Of a DNA stretch of 64,000 nucleotides, positions 1 through 9,040 are shown piece by piece (position 1 is the stretch's first letter; each line of letters starts with the position of its first letter). The translations under genes and the position numbers were made by a program. The stretch lies in contig JACJXS010000009.1 of the NCBI GenBank assembly GCA_020636545.1, positions 62,001 to 126,000 of the forward strand. Direction: 5' to 3'. Under the pieces are notes generated by a model that saw nothing but the letters and a program-made list of their open reading frames with translations, ran no database searches and was not told the origin of the DNA. The DNA comes from Chitinophagales bacterium. GTDB taxonomy: Bacteria; Bacteroidota; Bacteroidia; Chitinophagales; JADIYW01.

Positions 1-39
1 TTTGAAACCATTCTTCATTGTTGTATAAAAGTAATAAAA

Positions 40-567
40 ATGTCATTAATAATTCCATGTAATAATATTTCTCCAAAATTTGGCAATAATTGTTACCTCG
101 CACCAAATTGTACCATTGTAGGCGATGTTGAGATGGGAAACAATTGTAGTATTTGGTTTAATGCTGTTTTGCGTGGAGATGTAAATTCCATTAGAATTGG
201 TAATAAAGTGAATATTCAAGATAATGCAACAATACATTGTACTTACCAAAAAACAAAAACAATTATTGCAGATAATGTATCGATTGGACACAACGCTATT
301 GTGCACGGTTGCACCATCGAAGAAAATGTTTTAGTAGGCATGGGTGCAATTATTATGGACAATTGCTATATTGAAAAAAATGCTTTGATTGCAGCTGGAG
401 CAGTTGTTTTAGAAGGAACTCGTGTTGAAGAGGGAAGTATTTATGCTGGTGTCCCTGCAAAAAAAGTAAAACAATTAGAAGCTGCTACTTTTAAAGATCA
501 AAATGAAAGAATTGCAAATAATTATTTAAAATATTCAAGTTGGTTTAAGACAGATAAGAATGAATAA
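40..567 (+). CDS. gamma-class carbonic anhydrase family protein
   Basis: A 175-residue left-handed beta-helix (hexapeptide-repeat) protein of the gamma-carbonic anhydrase/YrdA family. The repeats fill roughly residues 10-135, with the I/V-x-G-x-N periodicity visible throughout. Three histidines (H66, H84 and H89, the last two five residues apart) sit where the zinc ligands of gamma-carbonic anhydrases lie, so metal binding is likely. Activity of such stand-alone family members is often unproven. The C-terminal helix (about 140-175) is the usual trimer-capping segment. Its stop codon overlaps the start of the following glycosyltransferase by 8 bases, implying translational coupling. Bases 1-39 contain no gene. 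Confidence 0.9.
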   Translation: MSLIIPCNNISPKFGNNCYLAPNCTIVGDVEMGNNCSIWFNAVLRGDVNSIRIGNKVNIQDNATIHCTYQKTKTIIADNVSIGHNAIVHGCTIEENVLVGMGAIIMDNCYIEKNALIAAGAVVLEGTRVEEGSIYAGVPAKKVKQLEAATFKDQNERIANNYLKYSSWFKTDKNE

Positions 568-1630
568 AAAGTCAAAAATATTATTTCTATCTCCTTATCC
601 TTTTGGCAAAGCTCCGAGTCAAAGACTGAAATATGAGCAATATTATGATGCTTTCCAAAATGCAGGTTTTGATATAACCACAAGTTCCTTTATTAGTTTA
701 GCATTTTGGAAAATTATTTATCAAGAAGGACATTATTTTGGAAAAATCTTTTATACTATTTCTGGATATTTTCGCAGATGTTATGACTTATTACGCATTA
801 GAAATTTTGATGTAGTGTATGTTCATCTTTGGGTAACGCCATTAGGTTTGCCAATTTTTGAATATTTAGTTTGTTTGCTTGGAAAAAAGGTCATTTATGA
901 TATTGATGATATGATTTATTTGAATAACAATTCTAATAGATGGATTGATAAAATAAAAGGAAAAAATAAGCCGATTGTATTGATGAAAAAATCAAATCAT
1001 GTTGTCGTATGCTCTCCTTTCTTAGCAGATTTTGGAAGACAATATAATTCAAATATCACTACAATTTTAGCCACTTACGACACAGAAAAATCTTTGCCAT
1101 TAAAAACTCATATAGACAAAGAGCCTGTCATTATTGGTTGGACGGGCACACACTCCACCTTAAAATATTTGAATATTATAGCTCCAGTTTTAGAAAAAAT
1201 TTCTAAAATCAGAAAAATAAAATTCTTAGTTATTTGCAATGCTGCATATAAAAACACAAACTTTGAGGTAGAAAATATTTCTTGGTCTGCAACACATGAA
1301 TATGAAGATTTAAGATTGATAGACATCGGTTTATATCCGTTAGAAAAAGAGGAATGGGTTTTGGGCAAAAGTGGAAATAAAGCCTTAGCATATATGAATT
1401 TGGGAATACCGTGTGTCGCAACAAATTATGGAACAAATCAAGTTGTAATTGAGCATGGTGAAAATGGATTTTTAGCAGATGATGCTTCAGATTGGCAAAA
1501 ATATATCTTACAACTAATTGATGATGTTGAATTACGAAAAAGCATTGGAACAAAAGCAAAACAAAGTGTAGAAGCTAAATACTCTGTTCAAAAAAACACA
1601 CAAGCCTATTTAGATTTAATCACAAAATAG
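560..1630 (+). CDS. glycosyltransferase family 4-like protein
   Basis: A 356-residue GT-B fold glycosyltransferase. The N-terminal half has a Rossmann start (ILFLSPYPFG) and a 'VIYDIDDMIY' stretch typical of GT4-like enzymes that bind an acceptor. The C-terminal half has the nucleotide-sugar site, including 'GWTGTHSTLKYL' and, near residue 270, 'GKSGNKALAYMNLGIPCVAT', the usual position of the donor-binding glutamate/lysine loop. It has no signal peptide and probably works at the cytoplasmic face in surface-polysaccharide synthesis. The start overlaps the carbonic anhydrase stop. Donor and acceptor cannot be told from sequence. No other polysaccharide genes flank it, so it is not part of a visible large cluster. 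Confidence 0.85.
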   Translation: MNKKSKILFLSPYPFGKAPSQRLKYEQYYDAFQNAGFDITTSSFISLAFWKIIYQEGHYFGKIFYTISGYFRRCYDLLRIRNFDVVYVHLWVTPLGLPIFEYLVCLLGKKVIYDIDDMIYLNNNSNRWIDKIKGKNKPIVLMKKSNHVVVCSPFLADFGRQYNSNITTILATYDTEKSLPLKTHIDKEPVIIGWTGTHSTLKYLNIIAPVLEKISKIRKIKFLVICNAAYKNTNFEVENISWSATHEYEDLRLIDIGLYPLEKEEWVLGKSGNKALAYMNLGIPCVATNYGTNQVVIEHGENGFLADDASDWQKYILQLIDDVELRKSIGTKAKQSVEAKYSVQKNTQAYLDLITK

Positions 1631-1646
1631 GGCAATTTTTATCAAA

Positions 1647-2291
1647 CTATCCTCGCACAAAAGGATTGTTTTGTTTTTCTTGGGCAATACTTGTAGGAAC
1701 ACCATGTCCATTATAAATTTCAGTAGTAGCTTCTAAAGTATATAATTTTGTCTTGATACTTTCGATTAAAGTATCATAATCGCCATAAGGTAAATCTGTT
1801 CTGCCAATACTTCTACTAAACAATACGTCCCCAACAATACAATATTTGTCTAGCTCATTATAAAAACAAATGCTCCCTGGAGAATGTCCTGGTGTAAATA
1901 AGATTTTAAATTCTACACCATCTAAATCTATTTTTGATTGCTCATCTAAAAAATAGCTAGGCTCTAATTTTTCAGGGATTGGAGCGCCAAACATTCTTGC
2001 CGAAAGTGATGCGGCATCTAATATTTTCACATCTTCTTGATGAATACCTAATTCTAATTGGTATTTATCGGCAACCGCTTTGTTTCCATAAATATGATCG
2101 AGATGACAGTGTGTATTTAATAAACGAATAGGCTTCATGCCATTGGTTTCAATAAAATTAAACAATTGTTGCTGTTCCTGAGTATTCATACAACCTGGAT
2201 CTATAATCCAACAATTTTTAGTCGTATTATGCCAAATAACATAAGTATTTTCCTGAAAAAAATTAAAACAAAAACTCTTAATACTTGTCAT
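1647..2291 (-). CDS. MBL-fold metallo-hydrolase (glyoxalase II-like)
   Basis: A metallo-beta-lactamase-fold hydrolase of the small glyoxalase II/YcbL type. The H-x-H-x-D-H metal motif is at residues 61-66, followed by 'GHSPGSICFY' (third histidine), 'VGDVLFSRSIGRTDLP' and a final 'YNGHG' histidine, so the two-metal site looks complete. The start was set at the second possible ATG (MTSIKSF), which gives the family's normal N-terminus. The upstream ATG at 2309 would add only MTTTKI. A TATCTTTG promoter-like box for the divergent gene lies on the other strand at 2292-2299. Thioesterase or glyoxalase II-type activity is plausible, but the substrate is unknown. Confidence 0.85.
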   Translation of the reverse strand: MTSIKSFCFNFFQENTYVIWHNTTKNCWIIDPGCMNTQEQQQLFNFIETNGMKPIRLLNTHCHLDHIYGNKAVADKYQLELGIHQEDVKILDAASLSARMFGAPIPEKLEPSYFLDEQSKIDLDGVEFKILFTPGHSPGSICFYNELDKYCIVGDVLFSRSIGRTDLPYGDYDTLIESIKTKLYTLEATTEIYNGHGVPTSIAQEKQNNPFVRG

Positions 2292-2299
2292 TATCTTTG
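2292..2299 (+). promoter_or_regulatory. candidate -7 promoter box (TATCTTTG)
   Basis: An exact match to the Bacteroidota -7 consensus TAnnTTTG, 45 bases before the TTG start of the large TolB-barrel gene. No clear -33 TTG lies at the usual 19-21 base distance, so the call is tentative. Confidence 0.35.
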
Positions 2300-2343
2300 T
2301 AGTTGTCATAAACTTTATTTATTTTGAATTAAATTATATTTTA

Positions 2344-5300
2344 TTGAAACAGTTTTTAGTATATATTGTCCTATTTTTTGTTGTTGTAGTTGCAAAATCA
2401 CAAACCACACAAGTAGAATTTGGACAAAATAAGGTGCAATATAAAAAATTTAATTGGCAGTATTTGGAAACTGATAATTATGATTTGTATTATTACAATC
2501 AATCTGAAAATTTCGCTAAATATATCCATACAATTGCTGATAATACAATTAAAAATTTGATAGATAAATTAGGGTATTCCAATAGAATAAAATTTGATAT
2601 TTTAGTTTTTAATTCAGCTGAGGACTTTGCACAAACCAATATCGGCTTAAATAATGAGACCTATAATATTGGAGGAACTACAAAAGTCAATGAAAATAAA
2701 ATATTTATATACTATAACGGCAACTATCAAACCTTTCAAAATGATTTAAAAAAGGCATTGGTAGATGTCCTTACAAGACAAATGATGAAAGGTGGAAGCT
2801 TTGGACAAAAGTTAACTAATTTTTTATTTTTACGATTACCTGTTTGGTATAATATTGGCGTGGTCAATTATATCGCTTATGGTTGGAATACTCAATTAGA
2901 TGATGCTTTAAGGCAGTATTTTATTCATTATAAAAACATCAGTTTTAATCAATTAATAAAAGAAAATCCAAGTTTGGCAGGGCAATCATTTTGGTATATG
3001 TTGGCAGAAGAATATTCAGAAAATTCGATAAGTAATATATTATACCTTACAAGAATCAATCATAATATCAATACTGGATTTAGATTGGCGATCAATAAAG
3101 ATTTAAGTAATTTATCCGACCAATGGCTACAATTTTATTCAGAAAGATATCAAGCTGATATAAAAAACAGAAAAGTATTTCCTAGTGAAATGCTTTTACA
3201 ACAAAAAGGCAAAATTGCATCTGTTCAAACTAACGCAGCCAATAATAAAATGGTTTATAGTTTAATTAAAAAAAATAAGCAAAAAATAAAAGTAACAGAA
3301 CTTCCAAAGAAAAATAGTCAAGTAATTCTAAAAAATAAATTCAATTCAAATAATAATTTTGCTTGGAGTAAGGACAATCGCCTTTTAGCGATAAGCTACT
3401 ATAAAAATGGAAAAATCTATATAAAAATTAAAGATTATTCAACAAAAAAAACGATAACAAACAAAATTGAAAACTTAGATAAAATCTATGCTTTAGATTT
3501 CTCCTACAATAATGATAGGTTGGTATTGTCTGCACAAAAAAATGGACAAACTGATTTATTTCAATATAGCATTTCTAGTAATTCAAGTAGTCAAATCACA
3601 AACGATATTTTTGACCAATTAAATCCAAAAGTTAGCAAATGGAATGGATTAGAAAAAATTCTTTTTAGTTCCAATATTCCTTCCAAATCTATTGGAGATT
3701 TTTCAACTTACAATTTTGACGCATTAGATTTGTTTATTTCCGATATCAACGGAAAAAATATAGAACGCTTAACCACAACGCCAAATGCGAATGAAGTTCC
3801 AATCGGCAATTTTAATGCTGATTATTTTACTTTTATGAGTGATGAAAATGGTATTAATAATCAATATATCGGAAATTTATCAACTAGTACAATAAGCGAT
3901 ACTATTGACCAAACAAAGAAAACTATTTTAGCATTTAATTACAACCCAATTACTAATTTTGAAAAAAATATTGAAGCGATTAATGTTACCAATACTTCCA
4001 ATATTTATTTAGTAAATGATGTAATAAATAAAAGAAAAACAAAAAGCAGAATCTATTCTGAAAATAGGCTATCAACAACAGCAATAACAGATGGGATTAC
4101 ACCAACTAATTTTATAGCTTCAACAAAACTAGGAAAGCATAGCAACAATAATTTTAATACACAAACGACCATTCAGCCTAATATGTTTAATGATAACCAA
4201 ACCAATTTAGATAGTATTTATCTTGGAAATTTTCCTTATACATTTCAAACAAAATTTAAGAATAGAATTACAACCCACAAATCAGACAGTATTCCAAATG
4301 AAACAAAACCATCAGTAAATGCAAGTGAATCTGCTTCAGAAAACAATACCGTTGAACAAATTAATCAAGTTGAGAAATTTGCAATTTTAAACACATTGCC
4401 TGTGGTTTCGCCATACAAATCAAAATTTGCAACAGATTATTTTACAACACAATTAGATAATTCATTGATGAATACTTATCAAAGTGTACAACAAAATCAA
4501 GGTCGTTATGAGTTCCCAAGTGTTGGTATTTTATTAAAAGTTGGTGTTAGTGATATTATGGACAATCATCGTTTAAGTGGTGCAATCAGAATGCCTTTTA
4601 CTTTTGATGGTTCAGAAATTGCATTAAGATATGACGCATTGAAACATAGAGTTGATGGGCATCTTTCATTTTATAGTCGTTTTAATAAAGTTGGATTCGA
4701 TGTGTTTGACGGGACAGGTGCAAGTATAGGAAATTATATTGCCAGAACTTCAACTTATATTGCAGATGCTGGACTAAGTTTTCCTTTTAATGATAAAAAT
4801 GCATTAAAAGTTTCTGGTGGTTACCGAAATGAACAATTTACGCCAACCTACACAGACGCCAATGCTTTTGCATTAAAAAAGCAAACTGAAAATTGGATAA
4901 ATGGCAAATTAGAATTTGTACACGATGGTACAGAAGAGATTCAATTTAATATTCCAAAAGGTCTAAAATTCAAAACTTTTTTTGAATACTACAAGAACAT
5001 TAATAGCAAAGGTTTAAATACTTACAATGTTGGTTTTGATTTGCGTTATTATTTAAAAATTCATAAAAATCTAATTTGGGCAAACCGTGTAGCTTTTGCT
5101 TCTTCCTTTGGAACACAAAAAATATTATATTTTTTAGGTGGCGTAGATACTTGGTTGAATCAAAAATATGATAACAATATTCCAATTGATGGCACAACTA
5201 ATTTTGGGTTACAAGCACCTGTTAATAATATGCGTGGCTTGCCACAAAATATTAGAAATGGCAATAATTATCTATTATGGAATTCCGAATTAAGATGGCC

Positions 5301-5628
5301 TCTATTTGCATTTTTTGCTAAAAAAGCATTACAATCTGACTTTATCAGAGACTTTCAATTGATTGGATTTTTTGATGCAGGAATGGCTTATAGCGAAGCC
5401 AATCCATTTGACAAGGAAAATGCTTATAGAAAAGAAATTATCAATCCAGGGAACCCAATGGAAATAACATTAAAAACCTACAGAAATCCATTTGTATATG
5501 GATTTGGAGGTGGCATTCGCTCAAATATTATGGGTTATTTTATAAGAATTGATGCAGGTTGGGGACATAATGGCAAAACACTTTCTACCAAACCAATATG
5601 GCATATTTCTTTAAGTAAGGATTTTTAA
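2344..5628 (+). CDS. large secreted TolB-like/outer-membrane barrel protein
   Basis: A 1094-residue envelope protein. It begins with a signal peptide (about 1-19, ending AKS-Q). A region (about 40-280) resembles the inactive peptidase-like domain of Bacteroidota 'translocation protein TolB' homologues. Beta-propeller-like TolB/WD40 repeats occupy about 290-560, then a low-complexity Asn/Ser/Thr-rich linker. The C-terminal ~360 residues resemble an Omp85/BamA-type beta-barrel: alternating aromatic strands, glycine-rich turns ('GGGIRSN'), and a final strand ending in Phe, the usual outer-membrane signature. The start is TTG, since no ATG precedes the signal peptide in frame. It is probably an outer-membrane protein with a periplasmic propeller. 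Its exact role is unknown. Confidence 0.75.
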   Translation: MKQFLVYIVLFFVVVVAKSQTTQVEFGQNKVQYKKFNWQYLETDNYDLYYYNQSENFAKYIHTIADNTIKNLIDKLGYSNRIKFDILVFNSAEDFAQTNIGLNNETYNIGGTTKVNENKIFIYYNGNYQTFQNDLKKALVDVLTRQMMKGGSFGQKLTNFLFLRLPVWYNIGVVNYIAYGWNTQLDDALRQYFIHYKNISFNQLIKENPSLAGQSFWYMLAEEYSENSISNILYLTRINHNINTGFRLAINKDLSNLSDQWLQFYSERYQADIKNRKVFPSEMLLQQKGKIASVQTNAANNKMVYSLIKKNKQKIKVTELPKKNSQVILKNKFNSNNNFAWSKDNRLLAISYYKNGKIYIKIKDYSTKKTITNKIENLDKIYALDFSYNNDRLVLSAQKNGQTDLFQYSISSNSSSQITNDIFDQLNPKVSKWNGLEKILFSSNIPSKSIGDFSTYNFDALDLFISDINGKNIERLTTTPNANEVPIGNFNADYFTFMSDENGINNQYIGNLSTSTISDTIDQTKKTILAFNYNPITNFEKNIEAINVTNTSNIYLVNDVINKRKTKSRIYSENRLSTTAITDGITPTNFIASTKLGKHSNNNFNTQTTIQPNMFNDNQTNLDSIYLGNFPYTFQTKFKNRITTHKSDSIPNETKPSVNASESASENNTVEQINQVEKFAILNTLPVVSPYKSKFATDYFTTQLDNSLMNTYQSVQQNQGRYEFPSVGILLKVGVSDIMDNHRLSGAIRMPFTFDGSEIALRYDALKHRVDGHLSFYSRFNKVGFDVFDGTGASIGNYIARTSTYIADAGLSFPFNDKNALKVSGGYRNEQFTPTYTDANAFALKKQTENWINGKLEFVHDGTEEIQFNIPKGLKFKTFFEYYKNINSKGLNTYNVGFDLRYYLKIHKNLIWANRVAFASSFGTQKILYFLGGVDTWLNQKYDNNIPIDGTTNFGLQAPVNNMRGLPQNIRNGNNYLLWNSELRWPLFAFFAKKALQSDFIRDFQLIGFFDAGMAYSEANPFDKENAYRKEIINPGNPMEITLKTYRNPFVYGFGGGIRSNIMGYFIRIDAGWGHNGKTLSTKPIWHISLSKDF

Positions 5629-5634
5629 GAGAAT

Positions 5635-8583
5635 TTATACTAAAGCATCAAATAACACTTCTATTGGATGTAAAGCAATTCTTGCTGTACCATCTTTTAT
5701 TTGATGGCGACAGCTCGTTCCTGATGATGCAATAATTGCTTTTTCAGCAGCTCGAATTGCTGGAAACATCACTAATTCTCCTATTTGCATAGATAAATCA
5801 TAATGTTCTTTTTCATAACCAAAACTTCCTGCCATTCCACAGCAACCGCTCGGAATTACATCTACAACATAATTTTCAGGAAGTCCCATTATCCAAGCTG
5901 AATAGTCCGCAGAGGATAATGATTTTTGATGACAATGCCCTTGTAATTTGATAACCTTTGGCTCTTTTGTAAAAGATTTATTAGTAATATTGCCTTTTTC
6001 CATTTCTTGATAGATAAATTCTTCTATCATAAAGCAATTTTTAGCTAAATTTTTTGCTTTATCTTTTAATGGCTCCTCTACCAACCTTAAATATTCATCT
6101 CTGAAAGTTAGAATCGTTGAAGGCTCAATGCCTATAAGTGGAGTATCATTATTTATCCAACTTGTAAAAATAGAAACATTATAGTTTGCCAATTCTTTAG
6201 CCTTATCTAAAAGTCCTTTAGATAAATGAGCTCTTCCGCTTTCTTTATGTTTTATATAATCAACCTCGTAGCCCAATTTATTCAATAACTGTACGGCTTT
6301 CTGACCAATCGGCACATCATTGAAATTGGTAAATTCATCTATAAACAAATAAACTTTTCCGTTTCTATATTTTACCTTTTGCTTATCCTTGATTTTCATA
6401 AACCATTGCTCCAATGATTCCGCATAGATGTAAGGTAAACTTCTTTTCTCTGCAATGCCTAAACGCTTCTTCATCTGAGAGGAGAAGAATTTATTGGTCA
6501 TAAAATAGTTGCTTAATTTAGCAAACTTAGAGCCTAATTTATTTAGAGAATTAATATTTGCTATGGCTTTTGTTCTCAAAGGAACACCGTGTTCTTTATA
6601 ATATTGATGTAAAAACTCAGCTTTTAAAGCTGGAATATTTACGTTAGATGGACATTCTGAAGTACACCCTTTACAAGATAAACAGTTGTCCATTACATCA
6701 TAAATTTCTTGATGGTCAAACTTGTTTTCTTTATCTGAATTGGTTAGAAAATCTCTTAAAATATTAGCTCTCGCTCGAGTGGTATCTTTTTCATTTTTGG
6801 TAGCCATATAAGAAGGACACATTGTTCCTCCACTTAATGGTAATTTTCTACATTCGCCACAACCATTACAACGCTCTGCTGCTCGCAAAATTCCTTGGTC
6901 TTCACTAAAATCTAAAACGGTATCAAATTGATTTGTTTTTTGGTCTTCTTCATATCTAAATGAAGTATCCATTGGTGGCGTATCCACAATTTTATTAGGA
7001 TTTAATAAATTTTCTGGGTCGAAAGTATATTTTAAATCTCGTAATAATTGATAGTTTGCTTCTCCCACCATCAAAGGAATAAATTCGCCTCGCACCCGAC
7101 CATCACCATGTTCTCCACTCAATGAGCCATCGTATTTTTTTACCAAATGGGCGGTTTCTTCTCCTATTTGTCTAAATAAAATTCTATCTTTTTTGAGTTT
7201 TAAATCTAAAATAGGACGCAAATGCAATTCTCCTGCTCCTGCATGTGCATAATACACTGATTTTTGTCCGTATTTTTGCATCATTTGCTCAAACTCCATA
7301 ATATAAGCTGGCAAATCTTCAATATGCACCGCTGTATCTTCAACCACAGCAACAGCTTTCGGGTCTCCAGGAATATTTGCCAACAAGCCTAAGCCTGCCT
7401 TTCGCAAACTCCACACTTTATTGATATCATTACCTTCGATTAATGGATATTGATAACCCAAATTTTCTTTTTCTAACAACAAAACAAATTGTTCAGCCAT
7501 TTTTTGTGCATAAGCAGTATCGTCTGATGAAAATTCAACACACAAAATTGCTTCAGGATCGCCTTTTACAAAAAATCTATTTTTTCGATGTTCAATATTC
7601 GCTTTGGTACAATCCAAAATAACTTTATCCATCAACTCACATGCTGAAGGAGCAAATTTCATAGCAAAAACTGTTGCTTTCAAACTCTCTTCGAGCGTTT
7701 GAAAATGTGCTGCAACAACTATTTTATATTTTGGTGGAGTAGGTACTAAATTTAGTTTTATTTCAGTGATAAACATCAAAGTACCTTCAGAGCCACAAAT
7801 TAGTTCAGCTAAATTAAATGCTCGACCTGTAGGTTCAAATGGAGTTTGTTCTAATAAAACATCTACGGCATAGCCCGTATTTCTTCTATGTATGCTTTCC
7901 TTTGGAAAGTTTTCCTTTATTTGAGCTTGAGTATCTGGATTGCTTAAATTATCAAAAAGGAAACGATAAATTTCGCCTTCTCTATTCTTTTGTTGAATTT
8001 TATTATCTATCTCATTATCATCTAAAGCCTTGATACTTATGGCATCTCCATTGCTCAAAAACCCTTTTAATTCCAAAACATGGTTTCTAGTAGAGCCATA
8101 TACTATTGAATTAGCTCCGCAAGAATTGTTTCCAACCATTCCCGCAATCATAGCACGATTGGCAGTAGAAGTTTCAGGTGCAAAATATAATTTATAGTCT
8201 TTAAGATAATAATTTAATTCATCACGAATAACACCAGGTTCAACCCTTACCCAACTTCCTTCAGTACTAACTTCTATAACTTTATTCAAATGTTTTGAAA
8301 TATCAACGACAATGCCATTTCCCACAACTTGACCACCTAAAGAAGTACCAGCAGCTCTCGGAATTAAAGCAACTTTATATTGATTGGAAAAATGAATGAG
8401 CTTTTGGATATCGCTTTCATTTTTAGGATATACAACTGCCAACGGATATTCTTTATAAACGGAGCCATCTGTTGCGTATAAGATTCTCATCTTTTCATCA
8501 ACAAAAAAATCACCTTCTAGCTGAATAGCTAATCCGTCCAAAATACTTGGATCAATTTTATGTGGATTATCTTTAACGTTCAT
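5635..8583 (-). CDS. FAD-linked oxidase / Fe-S (GlpC-like) fusion protein
   Basis: A 982-residue fusion. Residues ~45-290 form a PCMH-type FAD-binding domain ('PRAAGTSLGGQ', 'VGNNSCGANS'). Residues ~290-545 form the FAD-oxidase C-terminal domain ('SGEHGDGR'). Around 574-645 are two 4Fe-4S motifs ('CNGCGECRK' with a later CP, and 'CLSCKGCTSECP'). The C-terminal third carries paired CCG-type cysteine motifs ('GHCHQKS' near 884, 'GCCGMAG' near 913). This is the architecture of Ydi-J/D-lactate dehydrogenase-type enzymes that oxidise a 2-hydroxy acid and pass electrons to quinones. The substrate is probably D-lactate or 2-hydroxyglutarate but is not determined by sequence. It ends 6 bases from the convergent barrel gene with no obvious terminator between them. 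Confidence 0.88.
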   Translation of the reverse strand: MNVKDNPHKIDPSILDGLAIQLEGDFFVDEKMRILYATDGSVYKEYPLAVVYPKNESDIQKLIHFSNQYKVALIPRAAGTSLGGQVVGNGIVVDISKHLNKVIEVSTEGSWVRVEPGVIRDELNYYLKDYKLYFAPETSTANRAMIAGMVGNNSCGANSIVYGSTRNHVLELKGFLSNGDAISIKALDDNEIDNKIQQKNREGEIYRFLFDNLSNPDTQAQIKENFPKESIHRRNTGYAVDVLLEQTPFEPTGRAFNLAELICGSEGTLMFITEIKLNLVPTPPKYKIVVAAHFQTLEESLKATVFAMKFAPSACELMDKVILDCTKANIEHRKNRFFVKGDPEAILCVEFSSDDTAYAQKMAEQFVLLLEKENLGYQYPLIEGNDINKVWSLRKAGLGLLANIPGDPKAVAVVEDTAVHIEDLPAYIMEFEQMMQKYGQKSVYYAHAGAGELHLRPILDLKLKKDRILFRQIGEETAHLVKKYDGSLSGEHGDGRVRGEFIPLMVGEANYQLLRDLKYTFDPENLLNPNKIVDTPPMDTSFRYEEDQKTNQFDTVLDFSEDQGILRAAERCNGCGECRKLPLSGGTMCPSYMATKNEKDTTRARANILRDFLTNSDKENKFDHQEIYDVMDNCLSCKGCTSECPSNVNIPALKAEFLHQYYKEHGVPLRTKAIANINSLNKLGSKFAKLSNYFMTNKFFSSQMKKRLGIAEKRSLPYIYAESLEQWFMKIKDKQKVKYRNGKVYLFIDEFTNFNDVPIGQKAVQLLNKLGYEVDYIKHKESGRAHLSKGLLDKAKELANYNVSIFTSWINNDTPLIGIEPSTILTFRDEYLRLVEEPLKDKAKNLAKNCFMIEEFIYQEMEKGNITNKSFTKEPKVIKLQGHCHQKSLSSADYSAWIMGLPENYVVDVIPSGCCGMAGSFGYEKEHYDLSMQIGELVMFPAIRAAEKAIIASSGTSCRHQIKDGTARIALHPIEVLFDALV

Positions 8584-8665
8584 TATTACACCAAAATTAC
8601 TAAAAAAATAATGGTCTTTGTATTATACACAAGTTATATTTAATTCTATTTAATATTAAACCAAA

Positions 8666-8974
8666 TTATGCCTGTGTCGTCGGTGTTCCAAAGTTCATTG
8701 GCAAGGCTACTGCTTCGTTATCTTTGATTTCACCATTCAGTTGTTCAAATTTTTTGACATTATCTTGCAAAGCTTTCATCAAGCGTTTTGCGTGTTGCGG
8801 TGTCAATATAATTCTTGATTTTACTTTTGCTTTTGGAATTCCTGGGGCAACTCTAATAAAATCTATTACAAATTCTTGGTTAGAGTGCGTAATAATTGCC
8901 AAATTGCTGTATTCTCCTTCAGCAATATCTTCTGGCAGTTCAATGTTGATTTGATTTTGATTATTATTTTCCAT
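8666..8974 (-). CDS. DUF3467 domain-containing protein
   Basis: A 102-residue protein of the DUF3467 family, a small Bacteroidota protein regularly found directly downstream of rpoC, as here. The core (about residues 14-85) contains 'YSNLAIITHSNQEFVIDFI' and 'ILTPQHAKRLMKAL', with a hydrophilic C-terminus. No function is established. The rpoC terminator lies between the two genes, so its expression may depend on read-through or a separate promoter. Confidence 0.85.
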   Translation of the reverse strand: MENNNQNQINIELPEDIAEGEYSNLAIITHSNQEFVIDFIRVAPGIPKAKVKSRIILTPQHAKRLMKALQDNVKKFEQLNGEIKDNEAVALPMNFGTPTTQA

Positions 8975-8992
8975 GATATGAATATTTTATGA

Positions 8993-9021
8993 TAAAAAAA
9001 AGGTTGTCTTTCGACAACCTT
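8993..9021 (-). terminator. rho-independent terminator of rpoC
   Basis: On the minus strand a 9-bp perfect stem (9013-9021 with 9000-9008), a 4-base loop and a run of T residues (8994-9000) follow the rpoC stop codon by about 20 bases. Confidence 0.8.
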
Positions 9022-9040
9022 ATAAAGATAGTTAAAAGTT

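Noticed and set aside
4058..4070. A third partial match to the island repeat (CTGAAAATAGGCT) inside the TolB-barrel gene
   Set aside because: Only 13 bases match, within coding sequence of AT-rich DNA; likely chance.
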